Shown here piece after piece: positions 16,922-25,817 of a stretch of 51,493 nucleotides of DNA. This DNA comes from Bordetella parapertussis (GTDB lineage Bacteria > Pseudomonadota > Gammaproteobacteria > Burkholderiales > Burkholderiaceae_A), in assembly GCA_945901825.1 (NCBI GenBank), contig CAMDMC010000010.1, forward strand, positions 1-51,493, written 5' to 3'. The position numbers and the translations under genes are program-made. The notes below the pieces were generated by a model that worked only from the letters and a program-made list of their open reading frames with translations, did not search any database and was not told the DNA's origin. Positions within the stretch are counted from its first letter, which is position 1. Each line of letters starts with the position of its first letter.

Positions 16922-18979
16922 ATGACAGCACCCTCCCCCGCCCAAAACTCCGACCCTGGTCTTGAGGGCCAGATCGATGACGAACTTCAAAAGAAACTCG
17001 ATAAACTCATCGAGGAGGAAGAAGGTACCCAGAGTAAATTCTCGGGCTGGGTGGGCGTGTTTATTACCCTAGCCTTGCTTGGGATGTCATTTGTGCATCT
17101 CTACGCAGCCTACGGAATCATTCCGGCCTCAACCCTAAGGCCGCTTCATGTGGCCATGGTGACGGCCCTGGTTTTTCTTATTTTCCCCATTGGCAAACGG
17201 TTTAAGAACCGAATTATGTGGTGGGACGTTCTGGCGGGCGCATTCTCTTTGTTCGCGATCTATTATTTGTGGTCGGGCGGTGAAGACTTGCTTGAGCGAA
17301 ACACCGCGCCGAACACCATGGACTTGATCATAGGAACAGGCGTGGTACTCACCATTCTTGAGGCGCTGCGTCGAACCAATGGCCTCATTCTTCTCTCTAT
17401 TACGCTTTTGTTTTTAGGCTACGCGCTTTTTGGTAACTACCTTCCCGAACCATGGACGCATAAAGGCTATTCCCTTGATCGCCTTGTTGGGCACATGTTC
17501 ATGACCCTTGAGGGCATTTACGGCTCCGCCGTGGACGTCTCCTCGTCTCTTATTATCCTTTTCACCATCTTCGGTGCTTTCTTGCAATACACCGGTGCTG
17601 GCAAGTTCTTTATTGACTGGTCCTTCTCCGTGCTGGGTGGACGGCCCTCGAATGTCGGTCGAACCATTGTCTTGTCCTCCTTTCTTCTGGGCGGCCCCTC
17701 TGGCTCGGGCGTGGCGACCACCGTGACAGTAGGATCGGTTGCGGGAAAGATGCTTAAGGACATGGGCTATGAGAAAAATTCGGCTGGAGGTCTTCTTGCC
17801 GCAGGTGGCCTAGGCGCCATTATTTCGCCCCCCGTACTTGGGGCTGCTGCCTTTTTAATTGCAGACTTTCTTGGCAGGTCGTACCTTGACATCTTGGTCA
17901 TGGCGACCATTCCCACGGTTTTGTACTACCTGGGTCTGTTCGTTATGGTTGAAATCGACAGCCGCAAGTTTGGAATGGTGACCACCGCCAAGACGCAGAC
18001 TGAGTCTGCACTCAAGCTCGCCTTGCGCTACTGGTATCACTTCTTCTCACTCATTTCAATTGTTGTCTTCATGCTTATGGGGTTCTCGCCCATTACCAGT
18101 GTCTTCTGGGCCACCGTGCTTTCAGCAGCCACCAGCATGCTGCGGCCTGAAAGCGCCGTTATACCCTGGGGGCTCTTCAAAGGTCAGGTGCCACTGGTAA
18201 AGGGGCTTTACGAGTCAAAGCTTGTGCAGTCTCTTTCAGGGGGAACACGCGAGGTGCTGGGCATTGCGGCAGTCTGTGCAGGCGCTGGTCTCATTGTTGG
18301 GGTTGTAACCCTAACGGGGCTTGGCCTTAAGTTCTCAAGCATTGTTCTTGAACTTGCAGGTGGAAGCCTATTTCTCACCGCACTTTACACCGCGCTTATT
18401 GTCTGGGTGGTGGGCCTGGCAGTGCCTGTTACAGCCTCTTATATTATTTGCGCCGTCATAGCCGCCCCCGCCCTCATTAAGCTTGGCGTCCCAGACTACG
18501 CAGCCCACATGTTCATTTTCTATTACGCCGTTCTCTCGGAGGTCTCGCCGCCAACGGCGCTGTCTCCCTTTGCGGCTGCAGCTATTTGCAAAGGCAATCC
18601 CTACCGGACCACCCTGCAGAGCTGGAAGTATGTGGCACCCGCCATCCTCGTTCCGTTCATGTTCGTGCTGGACCCCAGTGGTCTTGGCCTTCTTCTTATG
18701 GGCTCAATTGAAGGGCTTATGAAGGCGAACTGGGGCGATATTGCTTTGGTTACCGCAACAGCAGGCCTGGGAATTATTTGTCTAGCAGGCGGTTTGCAGG
18801 GCTGGTTTATGCGTAAGACCACCTTCATTGAACGCTGGATCATGATCGTCTCAGGCCTTGCCCTTACCTATCCGGGCCCAGAAACAGATATGGCCGGATT
18901 GGCAGGCTTTCTTATCGCGATCTTTATGCAGTGGCTTCGTCGTCACTCCCCCCCCGATATACCTATTCGAGCAAGCTGA
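16922..18979 (+). CDS. TRAP transporter permease, fused small and large subunits
   Basis: 685-residue inner-membrane protein of the 4TM/12TM fused TRAP family, the usual partner of TAXI receptors. A charged cytoplasmic N-terminus (about 40 residues) precedes the first helices. The large-subunit motifs include LLGGPSGSGVATTVTVGS, GGLLAAGGLGAIISPPVLGAAAFLIA and EVSPPTALSPFAAAAIC. It imports a solute using an ion gradient rather than ATP. The ATG follows the attenuator by 24 bp, with no strong ribosome binding site in between. The next gene is 30 bp downstream, so the transporter and the enolase-family enzyme are likely co-transcribed. Confidence 0.93.
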   Translation: MTAPSPAQNSDPGLEGQIDDELQKKLDKLIEEEEGTQSKFSGWVGVFITLALLGMSFVHLYAAYGIIPASTLRPLHVAMVTALVFLIFPIGKRFKNRIMWWDVLAGAFSLFAIYYLWSGGEDLLERNTAPNTMDLIIGTGVVLTILEALRRTNGLILLSITLLFLGYALFGNYLPEPWTHKGYSLDRLVGHMFMTLEGIYGSAVDVSSSLIILFTIFGAFLQYTGAGKFFIDWSFSVLGGRPSNVGRTIVLSSFLLGGPSGSGVATTVTVGSVAGKMLKDMGYEKNSAGGLLAAGGLGAIISPPVLGAAAFLIADFLGRSYLDILVMATIPTVLYYLGLFVMVEIDSRKFGMVTTAKTQTESALKLALRYWYHFFSLISIVVFMLMGFSPITSVFWATVLSAATSMLRPESAVIPWGLFKGQVPLVKGLYESKLVQSLSGGTREVLGIAAVCAGAGLIVGVVTLTGLGLKFSSIVLELAGGSLFLTALYTALIVWVVGLAVPVTASYIICAVIAAPALIKLGVPDYAAHMFIFYYAVLSEVSPPTALSPFAAAAICKGNPYRTTLQSWKYVAPAILVPFMFVLDPSGLGLLLMGSIEGLMKANWGDIALVTATAGLGIICLAGGLQGWFMRKTTFIERWIMIVSGLALTYPGPETDMAGLAGFLIAIFMQWLRRHSPPDIPIRAS

Positions 18980-19009
18980 GCGTCTCATCCTCTCCCTAAA
19001 AGGTTCTTC

Positions 19010-20143
19010 ATGCCCATTATTGAATCCATTGATGTTGCCGCCGTTGAAGTTCCGCTCGATAAGGTCACCTCGTTTGCCACCCGCACAGTGCACGCACGCC
19101 ACTATGGTCTGGTGAAAGTTCGTAGTGTTGATGGAGTCGAGGGCATTGGGTTCTGCTACGTTGGAAGTCAGGCCGGAGGCCTTCTAAAGGCAGCCGTAGA
19201 GAGCCTGCTGGGGCCCGCCCTTATTGGAAAAGAAAGCCACCAAACGGAAGCCCTCTGGCAGTCCATGTACCAGGAGGCCCTGTTACAAGGTCGCTCAGGG
19301 GTTGTGATGCGAGGACTCTCTATTTTAGATACCGCCTTGTGGGACTTAAATGCTCGATCCGTCGGGCTACCCCTGCATGACTACCTTGGCAGTCTGCATC
19401 GCGACCAGGTTATTGCCTATGCAAGTGGCGGCTACTACCTTGACGGCAAGACACCTGCACAGCTCGGTGAGGAGCTTGCGGGGTATGTCAGCCAAGGCTT
19501 TAAGGCTGTCAAAATGAAAACCGGGCGGCTAAGCCCAGGGGAGGAAGAGGCCCGTATCGCTGCGGCCCGCGATGCCGTCGGGCCCGATGTTTATTTAATG
19601 CTTGATGCGAACAATGCATGGGCAGACCTGACCACCGCCCTTGAGTACATGCGCCGGTTTGAGCCCTACAACCCTTACTGGATTGAAGAGCCCTTCTCGC
19701 CAGACGCCATCGACCTGCATGCGCGTTTGGCCGAGCGCACCACCATTACAGTGGCCACCGGAGAGGTTGAGGTTGGACGCTGGCGTTTTCGTGAGCTGAT
19801 TGATGCTGGAGCAGCGGAAATTCTGCAGGCCGATGCAGCCGTCTGTGGCGGCATTTCTGAATGGCGAAAGATTGCGGCTCATGCTGACAGTCGGGGGGTT
19901 ACCGTAAGCCCGCACTGGTTCCACGACCTTCACACACCCCTGGTTGCGGCAACACCCAATGCCCGCTTTGTTGAATTCTTCCTTGACGACCAGGTGCTGA
20001 ACTTTCGCCGTCTTATCTCAAACCAACTGGCATTTAAGGACGGCTATGTAAAGCTTCGCCAATCGCCTGGACTTGGTTTTGAGTTTGACGAGGAGGCAAT
20101 AAAAAAATATGCCGGAAGCGCGGCCTGGTCGACTCTTCGTTAG
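19010..20143 (+). CDS. mandelate racemase/muconate lactonizing enzyme family protein
   Basis: 377-residue enolase-superfamily enzyme with an N-terminal capping domain and a C-terminal (beta/alpha)7 barrel. A catalytic KxK is visible in VKMKTGR. Metal ligands appear in MLDANNAW, WIEEPFSP and ATGEVEVG. The aspartate of a His-Asp pair is in ILQADAAVCGG and the likely general base histidine in SPHWFHDLHTPL. These residues place it in the MR subgroup, which abstracts a proton next to a carboxylate, often dehydrating sugar acids. It lies between the TRAP permease and purT, so it probably acts on the imported solute. The exact substrate cannot be told. Confidence 0.9.
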   Translation: MPIIESIDVAAVEVPLDKVTSFATRTVHARHYGLVKVRSVDGVEGIGFCYVGSQAGGLLKAAVESLLGPALIGKESHQTEALWQSMYQEALLQGRSGVVMRGLSILDTALWDLNARSVGLPLHDYLGSLHRDQVIAYASGGYYLDGKTPAQLGEELAGYVSQGFKAVKMKTGRLSPGEEEARIAAARDAVGPDVYLMLDANNAWADLTTALEYMRRFEPYNPYWIEEPFSPDAIDLHARLAERTTITVATGEVEVGRWRFRELIDAGAAEILQADAAVCGGISEWRKIAAHADSRGVTVSPHWFHDLHTPLVAATPNARFVEFFLDDQVLNFRRLISNQLAFKDGYVKLRQSPGLGFEFDEEAIKKYAGSAAWSTLR

Positions 20144-20169
20144 ACGCGTGAGGCAGAAGGAGAGAGTCC

Positions 20170-21381
20170 GTGGCAACTAAGGGGTTTGATCGAATTGGTA
20201 CCCCAGAGTCGCCGAGTGCGACGCGGGTCATGCTACTTGGGGCCGGGGAACTCGGCAAGGAAGTCATCATTGCCTTTCAGCGCCTTGGTGTCGAGGTCAT
20301 TGCCGTCGACCGCTACGCGAATGCACCCGGGCATCAGGTGGCTCATAAGGCGGTGGTTATTGATATGTCTGATCCCGCAGCCCTTCGCGAACTCATTGAA
20401 CGCGAGAAACCGCATCGCGTAATTCCCGAGATTGAGGCCATTGCAACCTCTGTTCTCATTGAACTCGAGAAATCAGGGCTTGAAGTCATTCCTACGGCAA
20501 AGGCAGCCTTCCTTACGATGAACCGAGAGGGTATTCGGCGATTGGCCGCAGAAGAATTGAACCTACCGACCTCCAAGTACCGGTTTGCAGTCTCTGAAGA
20601 GGAAATGACTGCGTCGGCAGACGCGCTGGGATATCCCTGTTTTGTTAAGCCGATCATGTCATCGTCAGGTAAGGGGCAGTCAAAACTCGCGAGCACAAGG
20701 GATTGTTCCGAGGCATGGATGAAAGCCAAGTCGGCCGCTCGGGTCGACATGCAGAAGGTCATTGTTGAGGCCGCTATTGATTTCGACTTTGAGATCACCC
20801 TTCTTACAGTTCGCAGCCTAGACAAACAAGGGCAGCCGGTTGTCTCTTACTGTGAGCCTGTTGGTCATCTGCAAGTCAACGGCGATTACGTGGAATCGTG
20901 GCAGCCTCAGCCCATGTCGGAGAAGTCTTTGCTTAAGGCCCAGGCCATCGCCGCCAGTATTGTGAATGCCTTAGGCGGCCTTGGTATTTTCGGGGTCGAG
21001 CTTTTTGTGAAGGGTGATGAGGTTTGGTTTAGCGAGGTCAGCCCTCGACCGCACGACACCGGAATGGTAACCATGAGCTCACAGGTTCAAAACGAGTTCG
21101 AATTGCATGCAAGGGCCATCCTTGGCCTCCCGGTGAATACCATTCTGCGACGGCCAGGCGCATCGGCTGTTATTTATGGAGGTATGGACGCAAAGGCTAT
21201 TGCCTTTGAAGGCGTCGCTGAAGCCTTGCGTATCCCAGAGAGTGACCTACGCCTCTTTGGTAAGCCGGAGTCTTTTGTTAAGCGACGCATGGGTGTAGCC
21301 CTTGCTAACGCCGAGACGGTTGATGAGGCGCGCGACCGTGCAAAGATGGTTGCTACTAAAGTTCGACCAGTCCGGACATAG
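20170..21381 (+). CDS. purT: formate-dependent phosphoribosylglycinamide formyltransferase
   Basis: 403-residue ATP-grasp enzyme of purine synthesis that makes formyl-GAR from GAR, formate and ATP. The N-terminal [21 protein letters not shown] is the PurT/PurK-type GAR-binding start. [37 protein letters not shown] and the C-terminal [17 protein letters not shown] are diagnostic. It starts with GTG at 20170, with AGGAGAG upstream. It lies 27 bp after the enolase-family gene. Why a purine gene follows a catabolic transporter cluster is not clear; formate released by catabolism would be one link, but that is speculation. Confidence 0.95.
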   Translation: MATKGFDRIGTPESPSATRVMLLGAGELGKEVIIAFQRLGVEVIAVDRYANAPGHQVAHKAVVIDMSDPAALRELIEREKPHRVIPEIEAIATSVLIELEKSGLEVIPTAKAAFLTMNREGIRRLAAEELNLPTSKYRFAVSEEEMTASADALGYPCFVKPIMSSSGKGQSKLASTRDCSEAWMKAKSAARVDMQKVIVEAAIDFDFEITLLTVRSLDKQGQPVVSYCEPVGHLQVNGDYVESWQPQPMSEKSLLKAQAIAASIVNALGGLGIFGVELFVKGDEVWFSEVSPRPHDTGMVTMSSQVQNEFELHARAILGLPVNTILRRPGASAVIYGGMDAKAIAFEGVAEALRIPESDLRLFGKPESFVKRRMGVALANAETVDEARDRAKMVATKVRPVRT

Positions 21382-21423
21382 GCTGGGGAGATAAAGAGAG
21401 CTTAATCCGGAGATGGACTGGTC
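21365..21423. repeat. inverted repeat spanning the purT stop
   Basis: GACCAGTCC (21365-21373) and GGACTGGTC (21415-21423) are perfect 9-bp inverted arms, with inner CCGGA/TCCGG segments that could extend pairing. The first arm lies in the last purT codons. There is no T-run after it. It may be a 3' end hairpin or chance. Confidence 0.4.
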
Positions 21424-21480
21424 TCGGCGAATCATGCACGTTACGTCTAACGAACCCCAGGTTTCCGTATCATCCATGGC

Positions 21481-21834
21481 ATGAAACTGAATCTTGTAAG
21501 GCAACAAAAACTCTTTCACCTTTCGAAGAGCCTCGTCCTACGCATCGTTTCAAGCAAAGACTTCCAAGCCCAATGGCCCACCTCTGATTCCCCGGGAGTA
21601 CAAGGTCTAAGGCTCGGTTACATATTGGGGCTTGCCGTTATGGTCGATGAGCCTTGGGATGCTGGAGACAGTATTGAGCCCGCAGGGACCTCTGTAAGAG
21701 GGCGAACAAGGCCACCGCAGAATAAGTCTGAATCGGACCCGACGCATATTGTCATTCTTACCGCGCGCAATGGTGACTTAACAAAGGCAGTCTGGGCCGA
21801 TGAGATTTATTTCCCCGAGGAGGAACTGCTTTAA
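21481..21834 (+). CDS. hypothetical protein (117 aa)
   Basis: I do not recognise this protein. It has a short basic N-terminus, a central stretch (RLGYILGLAVMVDEP) with small hydrophobic residues, a Pro/Arg-rich polar loop (about residues 60-85) and an acidic C-terminus (DEIYFPEEELL). There is no signal peptide or clear transmembrane helix, so it is probably cytoplasmic. No good ribosome binding site precedes the ATG. It lies between purT and the regulatory block in front of the T6SS, 60 bp before the next gene. It may be a separate transcription unit, because a copy of the T6SS-associated dyad lies after it. Confidence 0.5.
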   Translation: MKLNLVRQQKLFHLSKSLVLRIVSSKDFQAQWPTSDSPGVQGLRLGYILGLAVMVDEPWDAGDSIEPAGTSVRGRTRPPQNKSESDPTHIVILTARNGDLTKAVWADEIYFPEEELL

Positions 21835-21861
21835 GAGGGAAAGACTTCCAGGCGGAATATA

Positions 21862-21873
21862 GACTAAAGTATG
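21862..21873. promoter_or_regulatory. diverged copy of the ATACT-WW-AGTAT dyad
   Basis: The sequence GACTAAAGTATG matches 11 consecutive bases of the site before tssB (27851-27861); only the outer left half differs. It lies about 22 bases before the ATG of the two-helix membrane protein gene. If real, it is an operator shared with the other two sites. Confidence 0.5.
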
Positions 21874-21894
21874 GCTTTGGTTTAAATTTCGGTG

Positions 21895-22794
21895 ATGATT
21901 CAACAAACACGACCTTACGAGGGGTCCATCCGCTTTTTCCTTTTTTGTGGGGGGCTTCTACTTGCGGCTACCCTCTACACCGCGTATTCGCAGCTCTACC
22001 TGCTCCCCCCTAGGCTTGCAACAGACCTTGGGCAGACAAGTCCCACACTGTTTCAGGTCTACCAATGGTTTTGGGACCATGCACGCAGTCTTGGCAAATG
22101 GGGGGTTCGCGAAGGGCTCTTCGACCCCGAAGTTCGTGAGTTTGGAAAAAACGGAATTCCTGCTTACTTCATCAACCTTATTGGGGGGCTGACAGCCGCT
22201 GTGCTGGCTGTCTTTATTGGTCTCATTGCGTTTCTTGGCCGATCGAGACCGCAGGCTGCGGACGCATCTACTACTGCTTCCCCAATGCAGCCGTCTTTAA
22301 ATTCCCCTGCAAAGGCACCCTCTTTCGCATCACCCAGCCCCTTGCATTGGGCCTCCGATAAAGCCGGGTACGATGGCCAGACTGGGCAATCCAATGCCAA
22401 AGACTGGCGATTTGGGCTAACAGAACCACCGATACGGAAAATACTATCTCCGCAAGAGAGAAAAATAATTGCCGATACGAAGGCTCATACACCCCCGCTG
22501 TCTCCATGGCAGCATGCCGGCAGCCTGAGTTCTATGCAGAAAGCCCTTGATGAGTCGTACCACTGCATTAACGAGGCTGAAAGCGCGCTTCAACAACTGC
22601 AGCGCTCGGCCTTAAATCTTGCCCTGACACACCCTTCGTTAGAGGCTGGCGATGACGTTACAGAAGTTCACTTGGCCATGGCATCGCTTGACCGCCTTCT
22701 TCGCACCATTAAATCCTCGCAGGCCGAAATCTCTGAACAACTGGCGCAGCTAAATGCCGACTCTTACCCAAGCCGCGGCGCACGCGCCAGCTAG
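21895..22794 (+). CDS. unknown two-helix membrane protein at head of T6SS regulatory block
   Basis: About 299 residues, not recognised. Helix one is at residues 13-33 (IRFFLFCGGLLLAATLYTA) and helix two near 94-116 (LIGGLTAAVLAVFIGLIAFL). The region between would be periplasmic and holds a Trp/aromatic-rich segment (YQWFWDHARSLGKWG). After helix two comes a long low-complexity Ser/Pro/Ala linker and a C-terminal helical part rich in Gln, Leu and Ala (about 215-290) that may form a coiled coil in the cytoplasm. It starts 22 bases after a dyad site. The next gene overlaps it by 41 bp, so it heads a coupled operon running to the response regulator. Confidence 0.7.
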   Translation: MIQQTRPYEGSIRFFLFCGGLLLAATLYTAYSQLYLLPPRLATDLGQTSPTLFQVYQWFWDHARSLGKWGVREGLFDPEVREFGKNGIPAYFINLIGGLTAAVLAVFIGLIAFLGRSRPQAADASTTASPMQPSLNSPAKAPSFASPSPLHWASDKAGYDGQTGQSNAKDWRFGLTEPPIRKILSPQERKIIADTKAHTPPLSPWQHAGSLSSMQKALDESYHCINEAESALQQLQRSALNLALTHPSLEAGDDVTEVHLAMASLDRLLRTIKSSQAEISEQLAQLNADSYPSRGARAS

Positions 22795-23410
22795 CGATCT
22801 GGATTTTTTCGAGCGCCTTTACTACCTAGGGATCGCGGCGACACACCCCGATCGACCTCAAGGAGTGGCGCAGTTTAGTCTTCAAAGTATTCGCAGGATG
22901 CTCCTTGCAAGGGGAATCTCTTGCAACACACACGATTCAATCAACCTGCGGTGTTCCCGTCTCTGGGAACCACTTCTCGCTGCGCTACCGTACGAGCTTG
23001 AGCTGCAATCCTCGCCTTGTCGACGTTGGATCTGGCTAGGCTTCAAACAGCCTGGCAATGTTCTACTTGCTGGATCAGAGACTGCAGAACAAAGCCTTGC
23101 CGCCATTCAGCAGCTCGCTGGGCCTGTGGGTGAGACCATTCACTGGATTCCTGGCCTGCAGAGCCCCCGTGGCTTTCAACTTCCAATAACCCCCGAGATT
23201 GGAGGCTGCCTAAGCACCGAGATGAACGGACACTGGATTGGTCGGTGGTCGGCCTGGGGCAAGCCAAGTGTTTTCTTCTGGCTAGAGCGCGCAGTCATTC
23301 CGTACCCGACTTCCAAACCTGTACTGGGGATGGCCATTTCAGGTGGAAACCCCGCCGTGACCATCCTCAAGCTTGAAGCTGGTGCTCCACGCCAAGGACC
23401 GAACGTATGA
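22754..23410 (+). CDS. unknown 218-residue protein, T6SS regulatory block
   Basis: I do not recognise this protein. It is soluble, with no signal peptide or membrane helix. The N-terminal third (DLDFFERLYYLGIAA, LQSIRRMLLARGI) looks helical; the rest is Trp- and Gly-rich with alternating hydrophobic residues and is probably beta. It contains several cysteines (SCNTHDS, LRCSR, SSPCRRW) with no clear metal-binding spacing. It overlaps the upstream membrane-protein gene by 41 bp and the downstream PAS gene by an ATGA. It may be a cytoplasmic partner of these membrane proteins. Confidence 0.7.
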   Translation: MPTLTQAAAHAPASDLDFFERLYYLGIAATHPDRPQGVAQFSLQSIRRMLLARGISCNTHDSINLRCSRLWEPLLAALPYELELQSSPCRRWIWLGFKQPGNVLLAGSETAEQSLAAIQQLAGPVGETIHWIPGLQSPRGFQLPITPEIGGCLSTEMNGHWIGRWSAWGKPSVFFWLERAVIPYPTSKPVLGMAISGGNPAVTILKLEAGAPRQGPNV

Positions 23411-24894
23411 GCCTCGTTCTCGGCTTCTTTATTTGCATCGTCCTGTTGCAATGTCTTGCGGCCTACCTTGAACTGCGCCCTTACCTTGGGGGGCCCTGGC
23501 ATGAGTCAGTCATGAGGGTCTTCGTTACCTTAGGCATCTGGACTCTACTCGGCCTCATCATCCCTGTTTACCTAGTCAGTAATTTGCACGCGGACCCTGA
23601 GCTAAGCGAGGTCATTGCCTCCACAGCGCCCCTGCTCTCTTTTGAATTTCTCGCCCTGATGGCCATAGGACTTGGCATTGCTAAGGTCTCGGGACCAGGC
23701 TTGAGACTTGGTGGACTGCTCTCGCTTGCGGCCTGGCTGGGCCTACTGATGCTACAGATACTACTCATCCATCAGAGTCATAGCACGTTGGCTGCGGTCG
23801 CAGGACTTCTAGCCCTAATGGTGTCGGTCATGGCTCTTGCTTTTGAGCTCATCTACAGCCTTCCGAAGAGCGCAGCCAGTGGTACGCCAACACCAACAGG
23901 TCATCTACGGATTGCGCTTGGCCTGACCGCATTTGTCTACATTTTATTGCTCTCGGGTCTTCAAATTTCGACGCTCTCTTTTGATCATTGGCTCGCAAGC
24001 CAACCGGCGCAAGACGTCGCTCGGCTTGAGGCCTTTTTGGCATTGCCAAGCCCCATTGAACCCATGCTCCCTGGTCTTCTACTTGCCTGGTTGCTCACCA
24101 AATTGCTTCTTACAGGCTTACTTATTCGACTGGAGATACAGCACATGAACTGCCTTAAAAGGCGGGTCGACGAGAACCTTGTGGAGCAAAGTAACCAGAT
24201 CATTCGACCCTATCAAATGACCGCCCAAGCACTCTTTCATCTGCCTACTCCCATTCTGCTGATTAACCGTGCCGATCAAGAGCTGGTCTATGCAAATGGC
24301 TTGGCCCGAACCCTTCTAAGCGATGCAAGACTCACCCGTCAGCCGCTCACCACCATTTTTCTTTCCATTGTTCCGATGGGGGCCAACCGGACCATGGCCC
24401 TCTTTCTTCATCCCAACCTCACGGTCGGGCTGTTTCGACTTGAGCCAATTCAAACGCCGGGTGTCAGTGGACTGAGTCAGATGTTACTTCTCCATCGAGA
24501 GGAGCTTGACACCCTGCAGCTAAGCCATTGGCTTATAACAAGCCGTCTCGACCCCCCTGGCTCTGGGGCCTGCCTCTTAAACTCTAAATTCTCTATTCTC
24601 GCCACCTCAGAGGGCTGGGGGAGCATATTCGGTCGATACGATTCTTACTTTGGCTCGGGGTTAATCTGGGACCGTCTCAGGAGCTTCACCGACCGAATGA
24701 GCGATGTGCTCGCCCTCGAAGAAAAAATAGGGCGTGAAAGCTGCGTCTCCCAAATGCTTACGGACCCGACTGGCAGGGAGATGAAAGTAACCATGCAACT
24801 GCTAATTAGTCCCGATGGCACCCCCGCCTATCATGTCGTTGTCCTGCTTACGTCGGAGGCCAATGCAAGGAATCAGCTTCATCGGATAGACTAA
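23407..24894 (+). CDS. seven-helix membrane protein with PAS-like domain, no output domain
   Basis: 495 residues. Seven predicted helices occupy about residues 1-240 (for example CIVLLQCLAAYL, VFVTLGIWTLLGLIIPVYL, LLAWLLTKLLLTGLLI). A short helical linker follows, then a PAS-like domain from about 262 (HLPTPILLINRADQELVYAN, then GLARTLLSD) and a further PAS/beta-like region to the end (ATSEGWGSIFGRYDSYFG, VTMQLLISPDGTPAYHV). There is no H-box, ATPase, GGDEF, EAL or chemotaxis signalling domain. It looks like the sensing half of a membrane histidine kinase without the kinase. A soluble-type kinase is encoded 0.9 kb away, so it may signal through that protein. This pairing is inference. Confidence 0.75.
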   Translation: MSLVLGFFICIVLLQCLAAYLELRPYLGGPWHESVMRVFVTLGIWTLLGLIIPVYLVSNLHADPELSEVIASTAPLLSFEFLALMAIGLGIAKVSGPGLRLGGLLSLAAWLGLLMLQILLIHQSHSTLAAVAGLLALMVSVMALAFELIYSLPKSAASGTPTPTGHLRIALGLTAFVYILLLSGLQISTLSFDHWLASQPAQDVARLEAFLALPSPIEPMLPGLLLAWLLTKLLLTGLLIRLEIQHMNCLKRRVDENLVEQSNQIIRPYQMTAQALFHLPTPILLINRADQELVYANGLARTLLSDARLTRQPLTTIFLSIVPMGANRTMALFLHPNLTVGLFRLEPIQTPGVSGLSQMLLLHREELDTLQLSHWLITSRLDPPGSGACLLNSKFSILATSEGWGSIFGRYDSYFGSGLIWDRLRSFTDRMSDVLALEEKIGRESCVSQMLTDPTGREMKVTMQLLISPDGTPAYHVVVLLTSEANARNQLHRID

Positions 24895-24901
24895 AGGTTA
24901 T

Positions 24902-25108
24902 ATGAACCTCCGTCATTCCAGACAGATCGAGATCAATCGCCTCCAGTGGGCAGATCAAGCCCTTGGCAGCCTGTCTGTTTTACAAGACCTCGAGGCAGTT
25001 GAGGTCACCGTACCCATTCGAGAGTCTTGCCCCGCCTCAATTCTCTTTGCCTCGCTACTCGTATGTCTGGGAAGTGTTGCTGGCTTCTTTATGACCTTAC
25101 AACTCTAG
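24902..25108 (+). CDS. 68-residue single-pass membrane protein
   Basis: Small protein with a polar N-terminal part of about 44 residues (INRLQWADQALGSLSVLQDL) and a C-terminal hydrophobic helix (ASILFASLLVCLGSVAGFFM) that ends almost at the stop, giving a tail-anchor layout. AAAGG precedes the ATG, and it lies 7 bp after the PAS protein gene and 19 bp before the response regulator. Its position inside a tight operon argues that it is a real gene. It may modulate the PAS protein or the kinase at the membrane. No family is recognised. Confidence 0.65.
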   Translation: MNLRHSRQIEINRLQWADQALGSLSVLQDLEAVEVTVPIRESCPASILFASLLVCLGSVAGFFMTLQL

Positions 25109-25127
25109 AGGCAGGACAGGTGGGGCA

Positions 25128-25817
25128 ATGACCAAAGTCAAGCCTGAGACTTCATCGAATCGATTGCCGGGATCGTCGCAGGCTATCGTTCTAGTCGATG
25201 ACCACCCTTTGATACGTCATGGCCTAGCCGCAGCCATCCAGGCACGATTTCCTGGCCTAAATCTCGCACTCTCCTCAACTGCTGAAGAGGGCTTAATTCT
25301 TGCGCGAAAGATACTGGCTTGGCCTGAACCAACACGACTGCTCGTCTTGCTTGATCTCTCCCTTCCTGGCTTAAGTGGTCTGTCAGCAATCCAAAACTTT
25401 CGCGACCTGGCAGGCCCTATAACAATCATCACGCTCTCAGGTAACGACGAAGACCTGCGTGTGGGAGCTTGTCTTGGCTCGGGGGCAGACGCCTTCGTAA
25501 GTAAGGCAGCACCCATCGAAATGCTCTTGGATGTCGTTCAACAATCGCTGAATACAAGCCTGAAGTCTGGCACCTGGTTATCGGCCTGCGGCTTTCGAGA
25601 TAGTTCCACCATACAACGCCTTAAAATCACTGGCCGTCAGCTTCAAGTGCTTCTAATGATCTGCAGTGGCGCAAGCAATCGAGATATTGCGAACGAACTT
25701 GAGATCACAGAAATTACAGCCAAAACGCATGTTAGTGGGGTATTTAAAGCACTGGGCGTCGCAAGTCGGACACAGGCTATTTTGATGGCTCAGCAACTGG
25801 GCTTAGTGACGACTTAA
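25128..25817 (+). CDS. NarL/FixJ-type response regulator
   Basis: 229-residue transcription factor. The receiver domain (about residues 18-135) has the acidic pair D24 D25 (VLVDDHP), phosphoacceptor D76 in VLLDLSLPGLSG, a Ser in ITLSGND and the conserved Lys in AFVSKAAP. The LuxR-type helix-turn-helix (about 160-225) shows LKITGRQLQVLLMICSGASN, then IANELEITEITAKTHVSGVF. It is the last gene of the plus-strand block and overlaps the 3' end of the convergent histidine kinase by 41 bp. It is the obvious candidate to bind the ATACT-WW-AGTAT dyads before the T6SS genes, since NarL-type dimers bind short inverted repeats. That target is inferred. Confidence 0.92.
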   Translation: MTKVKPETSSNRLPGSSQAIVLVDDHPLIRHGLAAAIQARFPGLNLALSSTAEEGLILARKILAWPEPTRLLVLLDLSLPGLSGLSAIQNFRDLAGPITIITLSGNDEDLRVGACLGSGADAFVSKAAPIEMLLDVVQQSLNTSLKSGTWLSACGFRDSSTIQRLKITGRQLQVLLMICSGASNRDIANELEITEITAKTHVSGVFKALGVASRTQAILMAQQLGLVTT

